From positions 3,491,069 through 3,555,068 of the forward strand of contig NC_033636.1 of assembly GCF_001540865.1 (NCBI RefSeq): 64,000 nucleotides of DNA. The letters are read 5' to 3'. The translations under genes and the position numbers were made by a program. The notes beneath the pieces were generated by a model. The model was not told the DNA's origin and did no database searches. It worked only from the letters and a program-made list of their open reading frames with translations. Origin of the DNA: Ananas comosus (lineage: Eukaryota > Streptophyta > Magnoliopsida > Poales > Bromeliaceae). Each line of letters starts with the position of its first letter. Position 1 is the first letter of the stretch. Below are positions 35,558 to 48,549 of this stretch, piece by piece.

Positions 35558-35803
35558 TTTTTTTTATAAATAATCCTATCGATTTTTATAATTGTAAAAA
35601 TTTTTTTTTTAAAAAAATAGTTATAAAAATAGACCTCTAAATGCGGTGAATGATTCACTGCATTTATAACTCCTCATTAGGAGCAGAAAAAAAATAAAAG
35701 CGGTGAACCATTCACCGCTTTTATAGGATCATATTTATAAATAAAATTTAACAGGTCTATTTTTAGAATAAAATTTTAGGAGAAGCCTATTGCACTAAAA
35801 AAC
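35558..35803. mobile_element. Palindrome-bearing short element P3
   Basis: Same ends as P2 (ATAAATAATCCTATCGATTT; GGAGAAGCCTATTGCACT) with two palindromes (35642-35660 and the 31-bp inverted arrangement at 35693-35723). P2 and P3 are near neighbours, 150 bp apart. Confidence 0.6.
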
Positions 35804-36604
35804 CCTTGACTTCCAAAATTGCTATTTTCAGAACTCATCAAAAGTTATTAACTTATGGGAATTACTTACATAGTTACTTTTATTCTCTTGTCACGTTTTA
35901 ACAAACTAGGAAACTGTAGTCTTTTATCTTTTTAAATTGCGTTGTAGGTATTCAATGTTGGCATGATCATCTCAAAATACAATCGAGTGTAAAATATGAA
36001 CTTTGAATAATGCTGTCCAATGAATGAAAATAGAGCCACACCTAGTCTTTATCCAATCCATAAATAAAGGGTTTGGAAATGTCCGAGTTTTAAGTGAGAA
36101 TCTGCTTCCTCCTATAGACTTGATCAGGCCTTTTCTTAATTCTCTGAGACTGCAAGGCCACATTCTGTGGCATTATCCCTCGTTGTACATTCAGATCTCA
36201 GGTGTTTCCTTGATTCTTTGAGGCTGTAAGGCCATCTTTTGTTGCACTATCAATCGTTGAACATTCATGATTATCTTTTATGACCATTGGACCATAAATG
36301 TGGTTCATATCTGATCTATCATCATAATGCCAATGTTTTTGTCTGTAAGCATTTGCACTAGTTTGGCCGATGTGATCTCAAAACATAGTGACCATACCTA
36401 AGTACCTATATTGAAGCACTTGTCTACTTGTATGGAAAGCTAGTCAATGTGTAGATAGTCATCGAATGCTGCCAAAAGAGGGCGGTGTGGGTATTCTTTA
36501 CTAGAACAGTCCGATCGGATGGGAGAAGCTCTTTTCCAAAAAGAATTCCAATTTCAATTGTCTCGAATTTAAAGGAACTTAGTGTGCTAGAGAATGAATG
36601 CTTG
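35804..36604 (+). other. Intron 3 spacer
   Basis: Non-coding. A duplicated phrase of about 60 bp around CTGAGACTGCAAGGCCA / TGAGGCTGTAAGGCCATC (36145-36240) is the only structure seen. Confidence 0.5.
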
Positions 36605-37603
36605 TGTCACTCCCCGTTGTGGAAGAAAATCAGGTGCGCAACAGATCCACTGCACCGGCAAAGTCTCCCTTGTACGTGCAAAATGCTGGATGACAAGCGG
36701 CCTGTGTAACAATTTGGTAATTTGCATAAGACCAAAAAACTTATCTGCAGGATCACTAATGCAACCACATTTTAAACATATTCTCATGCAAGTGCTTGTA
36801 CGTAAGCATTAAGTTAGCTTTGGAACATAAAACTTACCTAACATCTTCCATGTCAGCATAAGTTTAAAACTAAAACATTTTAATATTTATTACAAATATA
36901 ATCATAATAAGGTTAAATATGTTAATATAAGATGTTTTACTTCTTAAATAACACCATTTGATGCTATCTAAGTTCTAACTATTTCTCACTCGATGGTCCA
37001 CTCACTCTTAGCTGAGGCCCCACTTTGGAAAAGTAAACATTGAGTGGCGCAAGCTATATATAATAGTTCCCAGTAAGGATTTAAGTGGCGTGGCATGCGG
37101 TCTTACCGAAAACTTACCGGCATGGTACAACACAATGCGTGCTGGACCGTACCGATGCGTGCTGTTCACAAAAAATACGTGTGTGCCACCACCTATTTGC
37201 ATGAAGTATTTATTTTCTTTAGCGAGAAAATATTCTAATTGCTTATTATGTATCTTTATGAAGTCTTTTATACTTTATTGGAAAAATTACTTACTAATTT
37301 AAAGAATAGAGTTTTGAGCTGTGCCACCGGTAAGGGGCTTATATTGTGCCAATATCTTATTGACACGGTATGGTACGGTAGATATGGTTGTGCCGATGGG
37401 CATAAATCTTTGGTTCCCAGTGGGTATAGCTGCTAAGAGAGGCGATTTGTACTCATTAGGTCCAATAAGAATCGTTATAAGAGCAAGTAGAAACTATATA
37501 GTATATAACAACTGAAACAAAATACAAAGCAAGATAAATAATAACAATTTAAGAACTACTATGCCTCCACTAACAATGCAAGATGTGCATCCTAAGCATA
37601 CAA
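36605..37603 (-). mobile_element. Partial gypsy-type LTR holding a hAT element
   Basis: Opens TGTCACTCCCCG and contains the conserved LTR phrase AGTTCCCAGTGGGTATAGC, split by the hAT MITE at 37074-37412. It runs into another LTR start at 37604. The U3 end is not evident, so it is probably broken. Confidence 0.6.
37074..37412 (+). mobile_element. hAT MITE, copy c
   Basis: Ends TAAGGATTTAAGTGGCG and CATAAATCTTTG (first base changed from C), with a perfect 8-bp duplication GTTCCCAG at 37066-37073 and 37413-37420. The target is a conserved LTR motif. Confidence 0.9.
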
Positions 37604-39211
37604 TGTCACACCTCGGACTACAATGGAAGCTTTCCTTGGGCACGTGCACAGACCCGTTTTGTCTACGAGGACGCCCTCATGCACACAAAGCGTCAATAAC
37701 CAATCAATTTCAATAACCTTTATACGACATTGTATAAAAGAAGAAATGCAAGTTGATGAGTATCGTAAGTATAACAACTATCTAAACTTAAGAATAATAA
37801 CATTCTACACATAAGAGTCCCAAAATGACATACAATCTCTTTACATCTCACCTTAAGAGTTTCATAACTTGAAACATAAAATATAAATATATACATCATC
37901 TTTTTCTTCTATAGTTTTGCCAATACACAGTCCAAAGTTCCATATCAACAAATAGGAGTTTAGTGTCATAATTATCAAGAAATTATACTCAAAGGGGGAT
38001 ATAGATGACATAGAAGAAGATCACCAATTTTGATTAGGTTGCACCCACCGTAGGTCAGTGAATTCTCATCGTAAACTTGTTCTAAGTTGTCGAGTCCTAT
38101 TTCTACCCTAAGGGAAGAGTTCTAACCAACTTAGAACTATCAAAGACGCTTATTTTAAAAATTTTTAAGATCACATTAGAATGTGAAGAACTCAACTCAA
38201 TTTGTTAAATCGTTTTTGTAAACCTGATCTTGTTGTTGAGATCTCTGATCCGACCTACAAGAAGGCTTATTACCTATCAATTTCATCGAAAAGCCCCTAA
38301 ATCAAAAATCAGCAATTTAAACCCTGATGCTCAACATTCTACTAAAACCTCTAAAATCTCCCAAAAATCACACTACTAGCCTACTAGGTGCTCAAAGCAT
38401 GAGAGCTTTCCTCTACCACGACCCTAATCTAGGTTCAAAGTATCAAAATTGAGGATCGGAAGTTTCAAGAAATCCTCTTCCTAAGCTCTAGCTTCAACTC
38501 CAAGCTTTAGGGAGGTAGAAGCCTCTAGATGAAAAAGATGAGGTAGAGGAAGGAGTGCCGTGGAGGAGGAAGAATAAGTGCGCAAAAAGAAGAACATAAA
38601 GTTGAAAGAGAAGGGCTCAAGCCTTTTTCTCTTTGGTAGAGAAGTGAAAAAGAAAGAGGAGAGAAAGGGAGCATATAATGGGATGTAACAAAATCTCAGG
38701 AAACCTTCCAACAAAAAGAAATTGCAACACAAAGCAGTTTTAGCCCGTAGCAAAGCTGGCTCTGGATCTCGTTTCGCTGCTCCAAAGCTCCTCTGTCGGA
38801 TTTAGAGCTCACCACCTAGTTTTGCAAAACTCAAACATTGCCATCCCGAAAACCATGTTGGAGCTCCGGAGCTCAACTTACTAGCTCCGAAGCTTGGCCC
38901 CAGTTACAGAACTCCCTTGTGACTATCGCAGAAACAAAAAGTTTGGGCACAAATCGTCTGCTCGAGCTCCAAACCTGGCTTCCTTGGTTCCAGAAACTTC
39001 AATGACATTAGCAGACATTTTAGAAACTTTCATTTTCGCACCAATTTTGTGCTAGAACCAACCCAACTCATAAGAAAATCATCCAAAACTTTCCAAAGAG
39101 TATTAAAATACTATTTTTCACTAGAACTTCGCAAAATTTGTCAAACTTTAGTACGCTACATACAAGGTGTTAAAGTTGAAGATTCTATTCATGAAGTTTT
39201 ATGGTATTACA
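37604..39211 (-). mobile_element. Gypsy-type LTR with GAGCTCCGGAGCTC palindromes
   Basis: Opens TGTCACACCTCGG and ends GGTATTACA. A purine-rich stretch (38510-38665) marks the promoter-proximal part, and GAGCTCCGGAGCTC and relatives lie at 38760-38960. A clean 5-bp duplication was not found (TACAA before, AACAT after). Confidence 0.6.
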
Positions 39212-39225
39212 AACATTATGGTAAG

Positions 39226-40703
39226 TGTCACGCCCAAAAGCTAAGGTGTACCAAATGCCGCAAACCTGCTAGAAAAGCAAATATGCAAGGCTACAAAACC
39301 TAACAAAGAATCAGACAAAATGATAGTCACAAAAAATCACGCCTCAGGCCTCTTTTGATAACCATTTTGCTTTGAAACACATTTTGAAATTAGAGTACAG
39401 CGAAAACTCATTAAAATTATTCAAAATCTCGCCCAGAGCGTGCACAGACCCGCCACTAAAGGTGTTTGTCGACCAGGTCGAGTCTGGATAGTTGATATAC
39501 TGTACCAGTACCTTAAAAAGAAATAGGTAGGAAAAAAAATATATGCCCTACCTATTTAACTTCTGGTCGGGTTCGGGTCTAGGCATTTAAGTTACTAATA
39601 TACGTGTATTTGAGCGGGTCTGGGTGGTGACTATTTGTATACTACTCACTTAAGATTGGGTACGGTTCCGGTACATGTCGGGTCTAGATCGGGTACGAGT
39701 ACTTGTATGCACATATTTTTTATAGATTATTAAACAGTCTATGGACAAACCAGAAATAGGGATCGGAGTTGCTCCCAGAGACTCGCGTTTTAATGAGTTG
39801 CACCCAGTTAGAGGAATCAGAGAGGCAAAGAGAGTGGCTAGGGTTTGATTTTTTTTTTTTTAACTCTTTTCCTTGACTCCAGGAATAAATAGGGATCCCT
39901 ATTTAGAAAATTCAAGTAGTAAACAGAGCGGCTAGGGTTAAAAAAATGAGTTATTTTTTTTTTAAAGGAAAGGGGTAAACAAAGAGGCTAGGTTTCATTG
40001 GGATGAAAGTACACAGAGACCCCTCGTAAGTCCTATTGAAATTAATCCATCGACTTCAAATATTTTTTATTTACTATTGGGTATTTCACTGGGTTCGGGT
40101 TTGGGTCCGAGTCCGAATTTGAAAATTATTGCGGACCCTATCCATTAAAAGGTCGGGTTCGGGTCGGGTGTAAGTCGGGTATGGGTATAAAGTATCCGGA
40201 CCCGTATCCGATACTTTAATGGGTTTTTCTTTTTGCCCGTATACTATTCCTTTTTTATTGGGTCCATTTGGGTCTAGGTAGGGTTCAGGTTGGGTATGGT
40301 ATATCGGGTATTTTGGATAGCTTTACGCGCCACACGGACACTTAGTCTTCCCTATACGTAAATGACGTCGGGATACAAAGCAACATACAACAAAACCTGT
40401 ACCAACTGAACAGAACAGCGGAAGTATGGTCTACATGAACTAAATCGAGTTTTACAACTCTAAATACATTAATCTACACATCTCATCCTCCAATATAAAG
40501 TAATAACCAACTAGCTGAACATGTCCACAACAACTAAACAAAATATCCAACCCACAACCCCATACTCTCGCGAGCCAGAGTATCTTTGGTTTGTCTATGG
40601 TTCAACCTATACTTCGATACCAACTTAATCCGTCACATGCTAGGAACTCTTTTGATAAATATTTTGTTTTGAAACACATTTTGAAATCATAGTACATCTT
40701 AAA
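39226..40703 (-). mobile_element. Partial gypsy-type LTR, split by a hAT-like element
   Basis: Opens TGTCACGCCCAAAAGC and continues at 40334 after the insertion at 39457-40325. A phrase TTTTGAAACACATTTTGAAAT occurs at 39370 and again at 40665 in slightly changed form. It stops at the next LTR start (40704). Confidence 0.5.
39457..40325. mobile_element. hAT-like non-autonomous element rich in GGGTCGGG
   Basis: Ends TAAAGGTGTTTGTCGACC and GGTATTTTGGATAGCTTTA. It is flanked by CCCGCCAC (39449-39456) and CGCGCCAC (40326-40333), 8 bp with one mismatch. The subterminal parts are full of GGTCGGGTTCGGGT-type repeats; the centre is non-coding. Confidence 0.65.
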
Positions 40704-41289
40704 TGTCATGCCCTGGGACCCGCCTCTTTGGTCGGATGGGCGCGCCGACAGGCCGCCGAACGGATAGAGTTTTTCCAGTACGTCCAAGACGTCGCAAATA
40801 GTATAATTCACGAGGTTCCAAACAGGAACAAAATTCATACATAGATTGTATAAGGAAGGTATCAACAACATAGTCGCTAAGTTATTACAAGCATTTATCT
40901 CAATTTTTATTTTAACATTACATTCAACTTCCAAATCCAACCAGCTTTATTATAAATTATTTCATTCTTTTCTTTTCTGCATCCCTAAGCTAGGCCGACT
41001 CAAGATATTTCTATCTCTGGTCTCAAGTAGTAGGGCGCTATCTACCGAGCTATGTCCATTCCTCTAGTCGCCGTGCCGTTCACGTGTAGACCTGAAAAAA
41101 ATAGGGGTGAGAACTATATACATAGTTCCCAGTGGGTACGACCACCCAAGGAAAAAGCTCAACCCATCAGGTCCAAAGGAGGCAACACAAGTAAGTCCAA
41201 TATATATATAATTATATATATATATATATATATATGTATATACATATATATATATATTATATATATATATATATATTGGACAAGTGTAC

Positions 41290-41325
<36 letters not shown>

Positions 41326-41358
41326 ATATATACATATACATATACATATGTACACTTG

Positions 41359-41403
<45 letters not shown>

Positions 41404-41770
41404 TATATACAAATATATAACTGTAAACAACTAACAACTATCATGCTTATGCCTCAACTAAATGCAACATGAAATCCATGCAAATAGAGCTACAATTTCT
41501 ACTTTCTATTTCACAAACCATTCCTAAGGTTCTTTTATCTTTGCCAAGCTATACCACCCGACTCGGTCTCGAGTCAATCATTAGTCTGCTCACATCTAGG
41601 TCTGAGGAGAAGGACGTCTCACATGCACCTCAGTCTTAATTCCACTCGACTGTAATTCATCCGTTAGGCGAGAAAATACCAACATACCCTTGACCACGAG
41701 TCGCATACCGGGCGAGGAGAACCAATATATCCGTTGAATCACTGCCATGCCAGTGGCCAATTAATGACAT
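40704..41770 (-). mobile_element. Partial gypsy-type LTR related to 8170-11041
   Basis: Opens TGTCATGCCCTGGGACCC and shares GTCGCCGTGCCGTTCACGTG, GGGGTGAGAAC and CCCAGTGGGTACGACC with the LTR at 8170. A long TA/ATGT tract interrupts it at 41200-41410. The right end was not found. Confidence 0.65.
41200..41412. repeat. (TA)n tract with a long inverted repeat
   Basis: Within the TA tract, TTGGACAAGTGTACATATGT at 41276 is mirrored by its complement ending at 41363. Arms of at least 34 bp flank a TA loop. Confidence 0.85.
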
Positions 41771-43832
41771 TGAAATAGATTTTTTTTTTTTTTTTTTCCA
41801 GAACTCAAATTGAATCTTAATATGTCTCACAATTCATGAATGCGCAGGGAGCAACGTCAATTATAGTGTGATATGCTCAAAACTCTGTATTGGTCCAATA
41901 TCTAAGCTTTGGCAAGAAACCAAGAGAAGTCTCATGGAGTATCAATGAATCCAAGCAAAATCTATGGTCACAAGCATGTCTAATAACCAGATAATAAGCA
42001 CCCCTTCTCTAGAACTCAAATATCAATGTATAATAAGAAAAGATGCATATCTCAAGAAGGCATATTGTAACTAAACCAGGGACTGTAAATTGGTATAAGG
42101 CATCAGGTATACAGGATAATGGACCATAAGTGATGCTCTAGTATGATAATTTCAAACAAGTTATATTGTATGATAACTGTAGAGTACCGACTTCATATCG
42201 ATGCACCCACCTATGCATGATAGACCTCAACACAAAAGGATCGACCAAGCATCAACAAGGATTGGAGCACCCGCCTATGGTGGCATGACCACTACTGGTC
42301 AGATCGAATAAGGATTGGCCAAGATCGATTGGCAAACAATCAATTCAAGACAAAACATATCAAAACAAAGCTATCTAAATCCTTCACATGCGATAAGAGA
42401 ATAGAACGAGAGGGTTTAGTTTGTTTATCGAAAGCTTCCATCGGAAATTGATCTGATGGGCGTGGGAGGGAGCATGGCGTAGCATGGCCCCGATTCACCA
42501 CCATGGAGATCCCAGCAAGCGATCGCGGGCTACAGGGAAGAAGTAAGAGCAAGGGAGAACATGCAATTTGGCTGGGGAAGGGTGGAGTTTGGCCAAGGAA
42601 AGGTGGCCGTGCGAGCTGAAATGAGGATGCTGGAGTGGAGGAGAGGGTGCCACCAGCGTAAAGACGACAAGGGATAGATAGGCCGGGAGCTGGCGGTGGC
42701 AGTGGTGGCGGCTTGAGAGAGAAAGGGTGGCCAGGGTGAGGGTTAGGCTTAAGTGCCAAAACAAATCCTAGGTCCTCTAGGTTCACTTTTTTATGGCATG
42801 GATATTGCACCCTAGCCCTTGAGCTGTTGCATAATTCTCCACAGCTCCTCCAGTTCAAGTCAACAGGTACTTCGCACAAGAGCCCCTCTAAATGAATAAA
42901 GTAAATCCCACTCACGTAAAATGATTGTCCACGCTTGTGTCTCCCAACTTTTCAAATTTAAAAAAATCCTTGGTTACTACACTGCCGTTAAGATGCGACT
43001 TATTTGCCATTTAACCACGTAGGCACATATGAACTATTCCACTTCGGAAGGAAGCGCCGATCTTAGGGTTGTGGTCCTTGTGTAAGAATGGTGTAGTCTT
43101 TTTTGGGATTGAGTACTTAGTTGCAACCAGTTTAAGAACAAGACTTCATAGGTTGAAATACTTAGGGTTGCAAACTCAGTTTAAGAACAACAACTCTAAT
43201 GTCATGAGCTTTGATCATATGCACATGCTTAAGGTTTTCTAATCAACAATTTGGGTGTTAGTAGTTTTTCTAAATTTTGACTTTCAACTATTTGCTCTAT
43301 AGAAAAATGAATGTTTGATGAGGAGCTAATAAGAATAAATGCAAAATTTCTTATCAATGGCTAGCATGTTTAATTTTAGAAAATAACATGTGTTGAGAAA
43401 GAAATACACATTACACTCAGAAGCTAACAATATAAGCATACTTTCTAGGCATAAGGAATTACGAAATATAGAGCCAAAATAGAAAAAAGAAATCGTAACA
43501 ATAAACTAGAAAATGAATTAGGATCAAAAGATAGTGAGAGATCAAACCAGGATTAGCGTCTGTATCTTAACGCTCCAATATAAGATGCTTTATTGTATAG
43601 ATCAACTACTAGTTGTCTACAAATCAAGTGGCAAGCCCTAAAACCCAAACAGCCAAATATGTATTAATTTCTTGCGAAAGCATACTATTCTCAATTCTAC
43701 TTATGTTATACGACTTATTAATCTTTTAGATCTCATGGCCTGATTCTTTATTTCAATATGAGTCAGTGATACTCTAATCATCAAATATGGAGTTAAAACG
43801 AGAAAGTTATTCTAGCTTTACAAAGTCTCTAA
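41771..43832 (+). other. Unresolved repeat-derived stretch in intron 3
   Basis: No intact element was delimited. The 42430-42760 part has purine-rich, LTR-promoter-like composition. A 191-codon minus-strand frame there (42340-42915) has no recognisable domain and is probably chance. Confidence 0.4.
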
Positions 43833-44872
43833 GGCCTCGTTAGGTTTGTGGATAACGAACATTGGGAATAAATTTTTTTATCCTTGGAATAGCTTACTTT
43901 TCCGGGATAGTCAGGAATAAAAGTAAAATTGTGTTTGATATATAAAACTGCTATTCTTAGGAATAACATAAATTGTTTTTGGTTAATTTTATGGAATAGT
44001 AGAGGATACTGCAAAAAAGTGGTGGTCAAATTTGATATAAAGTATAATTTAATAAAAATAATTGTTATAAAAATAATTTATTATAAATTATGATTTAATT
44101 AAAAATAAATTTTTTAAAAAGAATTTTATATTTGCAAATTCTACTTAAACTTAAATTTAATAAAAATAATTTATTATAATATTTAAAATAAATATAAATA
44201 ATAGGGAAAACTTCAAATACCATCCTTGTGGTTTCGCACTTTTTTATTGTAGTACATTGTGGTTTAAAGTGTATCAATTTAGTGCCCCATAGTTTCATTT
44301 TTCTCTTTTTATTACCTCTCCACTAATTTTTTTAATTAAATCAGTGACAAAGTTAAAACTAAAAAGTACTAAAGTGAATATTCGATAAACCTAGGTTGGG
44401 TATCTGAAGTTTTTTGTATATAATTTAATGAAATATTGACGGAGGAGTTGACGAAAACAGAAAAATGAAATCACAGGGTACTAAATTGATACACTTTAAA
44501 ACATAGGGTACTAAAATGAGAAAGTGCGAAACCATAGGGGTGGTATTTAAAGTTTACCCTAAATAATATGAATTAATATAGTACAATTAGCAATTTTATA
44601 ATAAAAATAATTTATTGTAATAAATAAGATATAATTTCTATATAATTTAGTTCTATTTCTATTTTTAAATCTTAATAAAGCTTGGAATTAAACCTTGGAA
44701 TAGTACTGCTCCACCAAAAGGGTGGAATAGTATATCCTATGCTATTTGGGGATAATTGAAAATAACAAGGTTGGACCGAGATAAAATATCCCAGCCAAAA
44801 AAACACCACATTTGGCGGAATAGCAGGGATAACTTTTGTTATCCCTGCTTTATTCCCGAACCAGACGGGGTC
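43833..44872. mobile_element. Tourist-like MITE
   Basis: Ends GGCCTCGTTAGGTTTG and CGAACCAGACGGGGTC form an imperfect inverted repeat flanked by TAA on both sides. TAA is the target of PIF/Harbinger (Tourist) elements. A Mutator-type MITE is nested inside at 44204-44559. Confidence 0.65.
44204..44559. mobile_element. Mutator-type MITE nested in the Tourist-like MITE
   Basis: Inverted ends of about 110 bp (GGGAAAACTTCAAATACC and GGTATTTAAAGTTTACCC; GTGGTTTCGCACTTT inside). The perfect 9-bp duplication TAAATAATA lies at 44195-44203 and 44560-44568. Confidence 0.9.
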
Positions 44873-45009
44873 TAAGCGAAGTTTTTCAAAACTCATTATT
44901 TCAGTCAATTTAAAATTTGATTTCGGTTGATTTGATACTGCGGCTACGACCAAAATTTTATTAGAAATCTAGTGGTACTTGAATCATTCCACTTGGAGTT
45001 ATAACAAAA

Positions 45010-45330
45010 AAGGGTTTATCGGCGAGTAGGCTTACAGAATTTTTTTAATTCTAAGAATAGGCGTCCCACATTTTTATTTGTAAAACTAGACTAAGCGGTG
45101 AATAATTTACTGTATCACCACTTTCGAAAAGTGGTAAATGAAATTTACCGTTTCTACCAAACTAATATATTTCTATATCCAAACTTCGAAAGATTTATAC
45201 TATTAGTCTTAAAAAATAATTTCAATGCTTTAGAGAAAGAGATGAATGATTTACCGCATTTAGAAAGTGGTAATTCATTCACCGCATAAGCCTAATTTTG
45301 TAAATAATTTTTTGGAAGACTTTTTATAAG
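45010..45330. mobile_element. Palindrome-bearing short element P4, diverged
   Basis: Carries decayed versions of the family palindrome (GCGGTGAATAATTTAC, GTGGTAATTCATTCACCGC) inside AT-rich sequence. The ends match P1-P3 only loosely. Confidence 0.45.
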
Positions 45331-46576
45331 TATAATATCTTTTAAGTCTATTAATAAAAAAAAAATTTCATAACAAAAAAGTTATAAGCAATTTACAATT
45401 TAGTCCCTGTATAAATTCCAAAAATCACAAATCATTCCCAAGATTGTTTAGCCTATTGTACCAAAATTTTTCTTTCGTAAAGATCGATGAATGGCTCTTC
45501 CCTTAATACTAACCAAGGTTAAAACTCTAGCTAAAGTTATGAATCAAAGGCTATTGTGCTCGAGGTTGTTTTTTTTTCCGCCTCAATCTATATTTCTATT
45601 CTTTTCTTCCTCATTTTCTTTAGTTATTTGTAAAGGGATATAGATGTATGAATATAGTTCCTTGTAAAGGGGTTATAGATGTATGAATAGACCAAGAAGA
45701 AAGAAAGAAGAATCCTCACTTTGTAGAAAATAAGAAGAAGATGATGTCTTCAAATTGAGCCTTGCTTTTTAAAAGTTTCACTCTAAATATATCGTGGGAG
45801 GTATGATGAAATAGACGAAATGGAAAGAGAACAACAAAAGGAAAATAATTTGAGATAGGAACAGAGAAGAGGAGAAAATAGAGTAGAGATCGGCTATGGC
45901 AAAGGGAAAGATTGGGGACTAAAGCCATGGGAGATTAAATAGGCCAAGTTCTGACCATTTTGCAGAAAACCCTCTATTGAAAACTCCTTTGCTAAATATT
46001 TCGATTAATTGGGTCGGATTTATTTTTTGATCTATAATGCTAAACTTGAACTATTACTTTTAGGTTTAATTTCTTATTACAGACTAAAGTAACATTTTTA
46101 TAAGACAAACTAATTTTTCATGGTTTGACACTAAAAACAAATCCAAAAGAGTCTACTATTTGAAATTTAGAATTTTAATTCCACAAATAGAAATTTATAG
46201 GAAATATCAAAGCTGGAAATAATGTAAGTTTAATCCTCTTTCTTAGCCTAGGGATGTGCTAACCTCCTTGGAAAGCTTGGATTTCAATTCTGGTAGCTCC
46301 AACAAGATGATTTCATGCAAGAATAAAAGTTTGGTGAAAAGGATTGATAAATAGAAAGAAAGGAGAGGAACAAGAGAGAAGGTTGCGAGAGACAAGAAGA
46401 AAAGGAAGAGGGAAAAGAGAAATGGCTTGGGTTGGGAGAGGATAAAGATGCGTTTGAGGTGGCGGCGGAAGTAAAAGGTTAGTGATTTTGCAAGAAACCG
46501 TCCGATCTTTCAAAAATGTGCAAATTAATCAAATTTAGACTTCTTAGACTTACTTTGGACTCTTCTGGAGGCCGAC
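45331..46576 (+). other. Degenerate repeat-like spacer
   Basis: Two purine-rich stretches (45690-45940 and 46330-46470) resemble LTR promoter-proximal regions, but no ends could be fixed. No coding sequence seen. Confidence 0.35.
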
Positions 46577-48549
46577 TGTCACACCCCGGGATCCTTTTTA
46601 AGTTTCAAAACACAGCGGAAGTGACTAAATTTTTTTTTTTACAAATCTGACCCCAGGGTATGCCAGATTTGCCACAAATACAGGGACTTCACTGTTCACA
46701 CGGACAGAGTCTCTTCTGTATTTGCACGGCGTCGCACAAGTACAAGGTACATAACGGGAATACAACCACGACAACTGAATATATAAACAATCATACATTC
46801 ATACACCATTCACCAATATTTTCATATTCAGAGTCTTAATTATAAAACCACAACTATCAGTTAAAATGTTTCCTACCCGGAAACTTGTTTTGAAATATTA
46901 AGTCAAGAAAACCACATGAAAACTCTCTTGAAAGCTGTTTTCCACACAGAAACCTTTTCTTTTTAAAACACGCTACCACGAGGGGTAGAAAACCATTTTC
47001 ATTTCATGAAAATTCATAAATCCTTTATTACATTCACAAACCAAATGAAATCCCAAATATTCAAATATATTAAATGTTGAACCATATAAATTGTCTAATT
47101 TATTGAAGGAAACCAGAGTTTGAGAAATTAAACCAGACGACGGGACGGAAAGCTCTAACGAACCACTACGAGCGCTCCTCACGAACCGTCCCACTAGGAC
47201 CAGCGGCATCACCTGTAATAGGGGCAGGGGATGAGAACATGTAAATATGTCTCCCCTCCCAGTGGGTACCGCAAGCCGACGAGGGCGAGGGGTGCTCACT
47301 AGTCACGGAGGACGAAACAAGGGTATAGATAATGGTAATACAGTAGCCATGATAAACAAGTAAACGAGATGTATATATATGAACATTGCAGCTACTGTAT
47401 GCATGCATCAACCGGACGACTAGTTCAAAAATATCCAATCTGAAACCAATGCTCTCTTGGTCCACACCGCAAACCTCAAGCCTGTGCCACTACTACTCTA
47501 CCATGCATATAACCTCTCTTGGGCTCACGGGTTGACATCTGCAACCATTTTTCCGGAAAAGAACACCCTCTAGCGGTGGATTAGACCGCTGGTGTTCGTG
47601 AAATGCGTACGAGTATCGGGTGATCAATGCTGATATGCTCAATGGCCAACCGTCGGCAACCAGCTGACAATCCTGCCCCTCAGGGCACATTGACCGTATA
47701 GGTCATCAAGTAATCTAATCGACCAACCAGGTCACAGATATAAGGTATAAGAACCGACCAACCAGGTCATGGATATCAAATAGAAGAACCGACCAACCAG
47801 GTCACAAATACAAAATAGGAGAACCGACCAACTAGGTCACAGATATCATATGCAGATAACATCTACTCATGATAATAAATATGGAAACAACCGAGTAGAG
47901 TAAATACGGGAACAACATGGGTGCAAGGCTCAATATATATATCAGATGCAATATAAAGAACAAGGGGTGAAAGGAACGTCACCGAGCGTGCACCACTGTA
48001 CCGACTTTGGGTCGAAGTACCCGCCTGTACTTAAATGGTACTGATATTCCGACTGCGGAGGAAGAAGCAACTGGACCTATGAAGGGTCCATCGGGTTAGA
48101 ATCCAACCCACGATCACCAAACACTAACAATCCCCACTAATAAACCTATGGGAATCGGTTTCCCAAAACCGATTGCCCTAACTCACCGGGAGTCCCGAAA
48201 ACTGCACCGGAACTCCGCCGGGGCCCACTAACTGTCCCGGAAGTCACCGACTCATACTACGAGTCATCCGCTGCCACAAAACACCATTATTCATGGTTCT
48301 TGGCAGCAAACACATCGCCTCACATCGAAACGATTATCGTCGGATGATCGTTCCAATCCGGGTTCACGAAAGTGTCACTTTCGACACCGGAACCCATCAT
48401 CGCTCACCCGTCGTTTCTGAACCCCCGAAACGACGCGGGTGATCAGCCAACAAGGCTCAGCGACAAAACAATTGCTCACGAGGCACCGTCGAAAGAATTC
48501 CGAACTAAAACCGCATTCCGTCGGCGGATTTCGTCGAAAAACGCACGGG

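Noticed and set aside
42340..42915. A 191-codon minus-strand frame
   Set aside because: Pro/Ser/Leu-rich with no recognisable domain, in a stretch with LTR-like composition.
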